Below, piece by piece: positions 54,930 through 61,306 of a stretch of DNA of 64,000 bases. Location: contig NZ_RJUD01000012.1 in the NCBI RefSeq assembly GCF_024343675.1, positions 38,266 through 102,265 of the forward strand, in the 5' to 3' direction. Positions within the stretch are counted from its first letter, which is position 1, and each line of letters opens with the position of its first letter. Source of the stretch: Lacihabitans sp. CS3-21. Lineage in GTDB: Bacteria; Bacteroidota; Bacteroidia; Cytophagales; Spirosomataceae. Below the pieces are notes generated by a model. The model did no database searches. It had not been told where the DNA came from and worked only from the letters and a program-made list of their open reading frames with translations. A program made the position numbers and the translations under genes.

Positions 54930-56038
54930 TTTAACTTTCTTCCTTTCCAATCATACGTCTTACCCATAAAAACAGCATTCAATCCAAAAAAAACCACATA
55001 AAATGGATAAATAATCTGAACCAAAGGTATAAAAACAATAGAACCTTTTTTCTTTAAAAAACTTAAAACCATTCCTAAAAAAATAATCTCTAAAGCCAAC
55101 TTCAACGATAGGGCTAACCAAGCTCCAGAAAAAGCCAAATAAATAGAAAATGCATTTAATAGAAACACAAAAACTGCCAAAAGTTTTGGGATAATTGAAT
55201 CATAATAAGTCCATTTACTCGCCCAACGTTTTCTTTGACTATAAAAAGACCACAAATCAGAACAGGCTTGGGTCTCCACAATGGCTTCTGACGAATTTGC
55301 AAAAACAATCGCATCTTTGAATTTTGTGTTTATTTTGTGCATTAAAAACTCATCATCCCCTGAAGCCAATTCTGTGTTTCCTTCATAACCATTAACCTCC
55401 AAAAATACACTTTTTCTGTAAGCAATATTGGCCCCACTACACATATTGGGCATTTTTATAAAAATAGAGACCGCGGCACTCCCAACCAAAGAGGCAAATT
55501 CTACTATTTGAATTTTCTCCCACAATCTTTCCCAAAAGCCAGTTTTCAACTCAAAAAAAGTTACAGGGCCAGAAATAAATTTCACCTTTTTATCTAAAAA
55601 AATACCACCATATTCTCGCAGCAGATTTTGGGACAAAACACAATCCCCGTCTGTGCAAAAAATCAAATCATGTTTAGCAATGGCCACTGCTTTGCTTATG
55701 GCGTTTTTTTTGGGAGCAAGTCCTCTTTCTGTGTTAGAAAGACTGAGAATACTCAAATCCAATCGACTCAAAAAAGCTTGGGCTATCTCAACAGTATTAT
55801 CTTCAGAAGAATCGTCAATTAATAAGACCTCAAAATACTTATATTGTTGTTCAACCAAACTTTGAAGCAACCTGCCTATGTTCTTTGCTTCATTTCTAAC
55901 AGGAATTAGGACAGAAAAACCTTTTTCTTGAATATTTGAATCTGCTTTGTTATCATATTTGTTCATGACCCAAATGATGATAAAAATAATCATCAGAAGA
56001 CCGTAAGACAGTATGAATATTTCAGCCAACAGATTCAT
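54926..56038 (-). CDS. Membrane GT2 glycosyltransferase
   Basis: A 370-residue inner-membrane enzyme. Helix 1 at the N-terminus, then VLIPVRNEAKNIGRLLQSL, LIDDSSEDNTVEIA, FCTDGDCVLS (DXD), GDDEFLMHKI (general base) and QRKRWASKW (Q-x-x-RW), followed by three C-terminal helices. This is the processive-type motif set (NodC, BcsA, HAS like), shortened. With the adjoining deacetylase and flippase-like genes it could build and modify an exported N-acetylhexosamine glycan. Overlaps the flippase gene by four bases. Confidence 0.85.
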   Translation of the reverse strand: MNLLAEIFILSYGLLMIIFIIIWVMNKYDNKADSNIQEKGFSVLIPVRNEAKNIGRLLQSLVEQQYKYFEVLLIDDSSEDNTVEIAQAFLSRLDLSILSLSNTERGLAPKKNAISKAVAIAKHDLIFCTDGDCVLSQNLLREYGGIFLDKKVKFISGPVTFFELKTGFWERLWEKIQIVEFASLVGSAAVSIFIKMPNMCSGANIAYRKSVFLEVNGYEGNTELASGDDEFLMHKINTKFKDAIVFANSSEAIVETQACSDLWSFYSQRKRWASKWTYYDSIIPKLLAVFVFLLNAFSIYLAFSGAWLALSLKLALEIIFLGMVLSFLKKKGSIVFIPLVQIIYPFYVVFFGLNAVFMGKTYDWKGRKLK

Positions 56039-57009
56039 AATTTAGGTTTTATAAAAAATCCAATCAAAACAGGCAAAAAGATATTGATAAACCAAACCAC
56101 AAATGTCACCACTAAAATTATTCTTACATCTACGTGATACATCCCAAAGAAATTAATACTCACAAATTCTCGAATGGTTAAATCTCCAAAAACATTGAGT
56201 CCGCCGCTTATTGTTTTTATCAATAACGTCAAATTTACACCAATAAAAATTATCAAAAAGGGCAACTGAATACCGAAACTGATATAAAACAACAAAAACT
56301 GAATATTAAAAACCATTGTACGAGCCAAAGACAGTAATAAGATGGTCATTCTTAACTTATTATCAAAGCCCAGTGTAGTTTTCGAAGAATTGATATAGGG
56401 TTTAAAAAAGCTCCATTTCCATAAAAAACTCCATGAAATTCGAAATTTAAAGACAAAAAACAGACCTAAAACAGTAGAAATTCCGAAAATCAAAACAGGA
56501 ATAAAAAGGAAATTTTTGAATTTGTCTTCTGAAATTAACCACCAGAATAAGATGGATAAAAATCCAAAAAATAAAGTTGAGTAAGTTTGACAAATACTAT
56601 TAAATAGATTAGAGCCCATAGCCGCTGTTTTATTTTCCTTTTTAAAACTCAAACTTCTGCCTAAAAAATCGCCAATCATTAAAGGTGTTAAAAGACCTAA
56701 TTTTAGGCCTTTTAATACATCAATAGTTGATTCTCTGAAGTTTTTTGGTTCAAGGTGATTGGCCAATAAAAACCATTTAAATACCTCGAAAAAATAATTA
56801 AGAAATAGCAAAGCCACTGCTGCCAAAAAATAAACTAAATTGCTACTTAAAGTATTTAATAAGGCGGCGAATAGTGCCGTTTCGATTTTCAAATCGGATA
56901 TTTGCCAAAATAAAAGTAGCAATACGGCCACCAAGAGTAGTAATTTCAACACTTGATTGGGTTTTAATCGAAACACAGCGGACTTTTTACTTTTTATATC
57001 AAAAATCAA
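56035..57009 (-). CDS. Flippase-like lysylphosphatidylglycerol-synthase transmembrane family protein (UPF0104)
   Basis: A 324-residue inner-membrane protein with eight or so helices, typical of the UPF0104/flippase-like family: FFEVFKWFLLANHLEPKN, then LGLLTPLMIGDFLGRSL (conserved P..GD.LGR stretch), and FGDLTIREFVSINFFG near the C-terminus. It lacks any synthase domain. The family is thought to flip or stabilise lipid intermediates; the exact role here is inferred from its place first in an operon with GT2 and deacetylase genes. Confidence 0.82.
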   Translation of the reverse strand: MIFDIKSKKSAVFRLKPNQVLKLLLLVAVLLLLFWQISDLKIETALFAALLNTLSSNLVYFLAAVALLFLNYFFEVFKWFLLANHLEPKNFRESTIDVLKGLKLGLLTPLMIGDFLGRSLSFKKENKTAAMGSNLFNSICQTYSTLFFGFLSILFWWLISEDKFKNFLFIPVLIFGISTVLGLFFVFKFRISWSFLWKWSFFKPYINSSKTTLGFDNKLRMTILLLSLARTMVFNIQFLLFYISFGIQLPFLIIFIGVNLTLLIKTISGGLNVFGDLTIREFVSINFFGMYHVDVRIILVVTFVVWFINIFLPVLIGFFIKPKL

Positions 57010-57021
57010 TATTGAGAAAAT

Positions 57022-57594
57022 TTGGAAACAAAATTAACTGAAAAAATCATACTTGGTGTTGATCCAGGAACAAGGATAATGGGCTATGGGATCATTTCGG
57101 TGAAGGGATCTCAACTTTCCATTATTCAATATGGCGTCCTGAGATTAGAAAAATTGGGATCTCATGAACTGAAACTTAAGCGGATTTTCGAACGCATCAC
57201 ACAGCTCATTATTGAATATTTACCAGATGAGATGGCCATTGAGGCTCCCTTTTATGGAGAAAACGTACAATCTATGCTCAAACTTGGTCGTGCACAAGGT
57301 GTTGCAATGGCTGCTGCGTTGGCCAAAGACATCAATATAGTGGAGTATTTGCCAAAAAAAGTAAAACAGAGTGTAACAGGTAATGGCAACGCTTCCAAAG
57401 AACAAGTGGCTTACATGCTAGAAAAACTATTTAATCAGACCTTAGAAAAGAAAACTTTAGATGCCACGGATGCTCTTGCGGTAGCAGTTTGTCATTATAT
57501 GCATGCCAAAACCAAAGCTTTAACGGGCAACAATTCTAAAAAAAGTGGTTGGTCGGCTTTTTTGTCTGAAAATCCAGAACGGCTGAAGAAATAG
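57022..57594 (+). CDS. ruvC: Crossover junction endodeoxyribonuclease RuvC
   Basis: A 190-residue Holliday-junction resolvase. Catalytic acids appear as D14 in LGVDPGTRIMGYGI, Glu in MAIEAPFYGEN, and the DATDALAVAVCH pair. The KKVKQSVTGNGNASKEQV stretch is the DNA-binding loop. The start codon is TTG at 57022; homologues begin at this point. Divergent from the flippase operon with a 12-base gap. No ruvA or ruvB in the window. Confidence 0.95.
   Translation: METKLTEKIILGVDPGTRIMGYGIISVKGSQLSIIQYGVLRLEKLGSHELKLKRIFERITQLIIEYLPDEMAIEAPFYGENVQSMLKLGRAQGVAMAAALAKDINIVEYLPKKVKQSVTGNGNASKEQVAYMLEKLFNQTLEKKTLDATDALAVAVCHYMHAKTKALTGNNSKKSGWSAFLSENPERLKK
57029..57036 (-). promoter_or_regulatory. -7 box for the flippase/GT2/deacetylase operon
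   Basis: TAATTTTG on the minus strand, exact TAnnTTTG, 20 bases before the flippase ATG at 57009. It lies inside the first codons of ruvC. Confidence 0.3.
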
Positions 57595-57822
57595 CTAGCT
57601 ATTAAAATAATCGAATCCAAATCTGCCATTTTAAGTTTTTGAGATTTTTAGAAAAGGTTTTGAAAGATTCTATTTTGGTGCTTATTTCCTGGAAATCGCT
57701 TTTTTTAGAAAAACACAAAAAAAATGAAAATAAAATACAATTAGTAACCTATTATATTTCAATTATTTAAGAAAAATGCCGAATTTTTATTGTCAAAAAC
57801 AAGTATTATTTTCAATCTAAGT

Positions 57823-57853
57823 TTTGCTAGTAAAAAAAAAGGGTCTATATTTG
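57823..57853 (+). promoter_or_regulatory. Promoter for the tRNA cluster
   Basis: TTTG (57823-57826), 19 bases, TATATTTG (57846-57853): perfect Bacteroidota promoter. The predicted start near 57858 is 15 bases before the tRNA-Ser. Confidence 0.7.
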
Positions 57854-57872
57854 CAAACCTTTTCGGAGAGAC

Positions 57873-57959
57873 GGAGAGATGGGTGAGTGGCTGAAACCAC
57901 CAGTTTGCTAAACTGACGTACTGGTAACGGTACCGCGGGTTCGAATCCCGCTCTCTCCG
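57873..57959 (+). tRNA. tRNA-Ser (anticodon GCT)
   Basis: An 87-base class II tRNA: 7-bp acceptor stem GGAGAGA with TCTCTCC, discriminator G, a long variable arm (GTACTGGTAACGGTAC), and a T arm with GTTCGAATC. The anticodon loop is TTGCTAA. The base pair at the top of the anticodon stem is C-A rather than a Watson-Crick pair. Confidence 0.95.
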
Positions 57960-57979
57960 CTGATATTTTAAAGGCTTTT

Positions 57980-58054
57980 CGGGGTGTAGCGTAGCCCGGT
58001 CATCGCGTCTGCTTTGGGAGCAGAAGGTCGCAAGTTCGAATCTTGCCACCCCGA
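57980..58054 (+). tRNA. tRNA-Pro (anticodon TGG)
   Basis: Acceptor stem CGGGGTG with CACCCCG, discriminator A, anticodon loop TTTGGGA, and T loop TTCGAAT. Second in the Ser-Pro-Arg cluster, 20 bases after tRNA-Ser. Confidence 0.95.
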
Positions 58055-58055
58055 C

Positions 58056-58081
58056 AAAAAAGCAGCAATTGCTGCTTTTTT
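58056..58081 (+). terminator. Terminator-like hairpin after tRNA-Pro
   Basis: Perfectly palindromic A-run, GCAGC, AATT, GCTGC, T-run. It could end the Ser-Pro transcript. Confidence 0.7.
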
Positions 58082-58139
58082 AAATTAAAATGGTTTCGTT
58101 TTTATTTACTTCTAAAGAGTTTTTAAAAACTACCGAGAT

Positions 58140-58213
58140 GGTTCCATAGCTCAGCTGGATAGAGCAACAGATTTCTAATCTGTGGGTCGCAGGTTCGAAT
58201 CCTGCTGGGATCA
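58140..58213 (+). tRNA. tRNA-Arg (anticodon TCT)
   Basis: Acceptor stem GGTTCCA with TGGGATC (two G-T pairs), discriminator A, anticodon loop TTTCTAA, T loop TTCGAAT. Third in the cluster, after the hairpin. Confidence 0.95.
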
Positions 58214-58215
58214 CA

Positions 58216-58247
58216 AAAGCTCAAACTTTGGTTTGAGCTTTTTTTGT
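58216..58247 (+). terminator. Terminator after tRNA-Arg
   Basis: AAAGCTCAAAC and GTTTGAGCTTT stem with a four-base loop and T run, right after the tRNA. Confidence 0.85.
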
Positions 58248-58337
58248 TTTAAGGAAAATCAAAAAACAGCTGGTCATCCTTCCATCTATAATGACCCAGC
58301 GTAACGAATTTAATGTATTGATTTTAAAAGCCTTTAT

Positions 58338-59243
58338 ATGAAAAAAGCTGTCATCGACCTAGGTACCAATACTTTTCACCTAATGATATTTGAAGGTAAA
58401 AATATACTTTTCAAAACTTCTATTGCTTCTAAAATTGGACAAGGCGGTATTAATCAAGGCATAATTACAGAAGAAGGAATCCAAAGAGCATTGAATGTCC
58501 TAAATATTTTCAAGCAAAAGTTGATTGAGTTTGAGGTAAATACTGAAAATGTTTTTGCCTTTGGCACAAGTGCAATCAGAAATGCTAAAAATCAAAGTGA
58601 GCTTTTAGAAAGGGTAAAAAAAGAAACTGACATAAATATTACAGTAATTGATGGCGACAAGGAAGCTGAGCTCATATATAAAGGTGTTAGCCAGGCCGTA
58701 AAAGTTGATAAAAATGCTTTAATAGTAGACATAGGTGGTGGGAGCGTTGAGTTTATACTGTGCAATCCCGACAAAATTCTTTGGAAAAGGAGTTTTGAAA
58801 TTGGTGGCCAAAGATTGATGGAGCGTTTCATGAAAAAAGACAAAATTTCTCACACAGAAATGAGCCGTTTGGATGAGTATCTTCGACAAGAACTACTATC
58901 GCTTACCAATGCCGTTCACCAATATCAGCCTGAAGTTTTAATTGGTTCTTCTGGTTCTTTTGACACATTGAACGACATGCTGTATTGGAAAAACACTGGT
59001 AGCTTCGCTCCTACTGACATCGTTGGTTTTGATTATCCAATTTCAGAATTTTGGAAGGCATTTGAGCAGTTGGCCTTTGCGAATCACGAAGAAAGAATGC
59101 AGATTGGTGGAATGATCCCACTCAGAGTAGATATGATTGTGGTGGCGGTTTGTTTGATAAAATTCGTTTTGCAAACTTATAATATTCAAGAAATTAAAAT
59201 TTCTAATTATGCCTTGAAAGAAGGAGCTTTCCTAATGTGTTAA
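58338..59243 (+). CDS. Ppx/GppA-family phosphatase (exopolyphosphatase-like)
   Basis: A 301-residue ASKHA-fold enzyme that hydrolyses polyphosphate or pppGpp. VIDLGTNTFHLMIFEG is phosphate loop 1, VDIGGGSVEFILCN is phosphate loop 2, and FGTSAIRNAKN and GSSGSFDTLND complete the adenosine/phosphate site. It is the short single-module form without the C-terminal HD-like domain of E. coli Ppx. No polyphosphate kinase is next to it. It lies just after the tRNA terminator. Confidence 0.9.
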   Translation: MKKAVIDLGTNTFHLMIFEGKNILFKTSIASKIGQGGINQGIITEEGIQRALNVLNIFKQKLIEFEVNTENVFAFGTSAIRNAKNQSELLERVKKETDINITVIDGDKEAELIYKGVSQAVKVDKNALIVDIGGGSVEFILCNPDKILWKRSFEIGGQRLMERFMKKDKISHTEMSRLDEYLRQELLSLTNAVHQYQPEVLIGSSGSFDTLNDMLYWKNTGSFAPTDIVGFDYPISEFWKAFEQLAFANHEERMQIGGMIPLRVDMIVVAVCLIKFVLQTYNIQEIKISNYALKEGAFLMC

Positions 59244-59356
59244 TTTGGCAATAATTGATTTAGTTAATTAACTGTTCTTAAAATATTTACCATAATATAT
59301 ATTTAACATTTGTCGAATCAACACATTATCGAATTAATCAATTAACTAATTAATAC

Positions 59357-60907
59357 ATGCATAACAATTATCTATTTCTTAAACACTTGGCTTCTGAACT
59401 AAAAGTGAAACTTTTAGGCTCCGAATTGCTGTCGTGTTTTAGCCAAGAAAAAGATGAATTGATGTTGGGTTTCAGTACAAACGAGGCCGAAGTATTCTTA
59501 AAATGCACATTAAAGCCTGATTTTTCCTGCATAACGGTTCAAAATGAATTTGCTCGAGCTAGAAAAAATACGGTAAATCTTTGGAGTGAAATTTATGGAT
59601 TAAAGGTAATTGATTTTTCTATTTTCGAAAATGAAAGGGCTTTAAAAATCTGCCTTGAGAATGATTATCTGCTAATTATCAAGTTATTTGGTAACCGACC
59701 CAACCTATTGGTATATAAAAACAATGAACAAATAGCTATTTTCAACAACTCCTTGCTTTCTGACAAATCACTTACGATATCAGATTTTAAAAAAAACGCT
59801 GATTTTAGCTTTGAAAACTTCCAAAACCTAGATGGAAACTACAGAAAAGTTTTTTTCACTTTTGGTAAAAATCTCTTTAATTATCTAGATGCTATCATAA
59901 AAGACTATTCTATTGATCAAAAATGGGATTTCATTCAGGATTTCTTGAAAAAACAAGAAAACCCCAAATTCCAAATTGGTTTATTCAATGACATTCCAAG
60001 TCTTTGTTTATTTCCTATTGCGGATTATAAATATGAGTTTACAAGTGCCATTGAAGCGGTAAACGCTTACTATTTATTTTACCAGAAAGAATTCAGCTTC
60101 TCTAATCAAAAACATCTGTTGCTAAATGCACTTGAAAAAGAAAAGCTAAAGATCGAAAACTATCTCCAAAACACACAGTCCAAACTAGAAATCCTAAAAT
60201 CTGAACAATCAAAAGAAATCATAGCCAATATTTTGATGGCCAATTTACACCATTTAGAAGAAGGAATTTCTGAGGTTGAATTGCATAATTTTTATACGGA
60301 TCAAAACATAACCATAAAGCTAAAAAAAGAACTTTCTCCTCAAAAAAACGCCGAAAATTATTACAGAAAAAGCAAAAACGAGCAGATTGAAGTAGAAACA
60401 ATACAGAAAAACATTGATACAGCTTTTAATAAAATCATAGAAATAGAAGGTCAAATTGAAATCGTAAGGGCCGCTGAAAATTTTAAAGAACTCAAATCTT
60501 TTGTTAAAATTCAAAAGAAAGTTGCTGAAGAGATGGAAAGTCCTAAAAGTCTTTTTCGGGAATATATGTTTGAGGGAAATTTAATCTTAGTGGGAAAAAA
60601 CTCCAAGAACAACGATACTTTGACATTAAAAAATGCCCAAAAAGAAGATTACTGGTTGCATGCGAGAGATTGTGCTGGTTCGCACGTGGTCATAAAACGT
60701 AAGAATAAGGAAACCCTCCCTAATCATGTTATAGAATTTGCTGCTAGCCTTGCTGCTTACTATTCAAAAAGGAAAAATGAGGCTGTTGTCCCCGTGATTT
60801 TTACCCAAAAAAAATTCGTTAGAAAAACAAAAGGCCTACCTGACGGCCAAGTAATTGTAGATAAAGAAAGTACAATTATGATAGAGCCCTATAAACCAGA
60901 AGTTTAG
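59357..60907 (+). CDS. rqcH: NFACT-family ribosome quality control protein RqcH
   Basis: A 516-residue protein that binds stalled 50S subunits and adds alanine tails to nascent chains. It has an N-terminal NFACT-N domain (GNRPNLLVYKN near residue 115), a long central coiled coil (about 260-420), and a C-terminal NFACT-R domain with YWLHARDCAGSHVVIK and FVRKTKGLPDGQVIV. In B. subtilis a DR pair in NFACT-N is needed for tRNA. The matching place here may read E-R (FENERALKI), from memory and unaligned, which may be normal for Bacteroidota. Confidence 0.85.
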   Translation: MHNNYLFLKHLASELKVKLLGSELLSCFSQEKDELMLGFSTNEAEVFLKCTLKPDFSCITVQNEFARARKNTVNLWSEIYGLKVIDFSIFENERALKICLENDYLLIIKLFGNRPNLLVYKNNEQIAIFNNSLLSDKSLTISDFKKNADFSFENFQNLDGNYRKVFFTFGKNLFNYLDAIIKDYSIDQKWDFIQDFLKKQENPKFQIGLFNDIPSLCLFPIADYKYEFTSAIEAVNAYYLFYQKEFSFSNQKHLLLNALEKEKLKIENYLQNTQSKLEILKSEQSKEIIANILMANLHHLEEGISEVELHNFYTDQNITIKLKKELSPQKNAENYYRKSKNEQIEVETIQKNIDTAFNKIIEIEGQIEIVRAAENFKELKSFVKIQKKVAEEMESPKSLFREYMFEGNLILVGKNSKNNDTLTLKNAQKEDYWLHARDCAGSHVVIKRKNKETLPNHVIEFAASLAAYYSKRKNEAVVPVIFTQKKFVRKTKGLPDGQVIVDKESTIMIEPYKPEV

Positions 60908-61306
60908 TTTTAATACCCCAAGTACATTCACAGGGTATATTTTACTTGCTCTTCGTTTTTGAGTTTTATGAATCTTTCGGATCGCCCTTTATTTTAATTC
61001 AAAATTATATAACATTTAAACATTGGCATTTTTGAGTTCAGAAGAGTTATTTGCTTTTAAAAGTCATTAACTTTTATAGAATTAAAATATATTTTTTCGA
61101 AAAGATTCAACGGGTTTTTCCAAATCCACTGGTAAGTTTTGATTAAAAATCATACGGTATAAAAATCAAGAAATATTCGAATAAAATCTCGAAATTATTC
61201 AAAAAACGTAAAAACCTTTCCATTTATCTAAAAAAATTTATGCCAGTTTAATCTTTCTGTATTACCTTTGTTCTTCGATAATCGAATCGAAACTCTCCAA
61301 AAAAAA
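60908..61306. other. Gene-free 399-base region upstream of carB
   Basis: AT-rich, no frame of note and no hairpin with a T run. It holds the carB -7 box at 61263. Long for this genome, so a leader or regulatory RNA is possible, but I see no recognisable riboswitch. Confidence 0.45.
61263..61270 (+). promoter_or_regulatory. -7 box for carB
   Basis: TACCTTTG, exact TAnnTTTG match, 36 bases before the ATG at 61307. No clear -33 element. Confidence 0.45.

Noticed and set aside
57759..58049. A 96-residue open frame on the minus strand (begins MARFELATFC)
   Set aside because: It is the well-known false translation of tRNA genes; it covers tRNA-Ser and most of tRNA-Pro.
59244..59356. AATTAAT/TTAATTAAC-type repeats before rqcH
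   Set aside because: Plain AT-rich low-complexity DNA; imperfect and not clearly structured.
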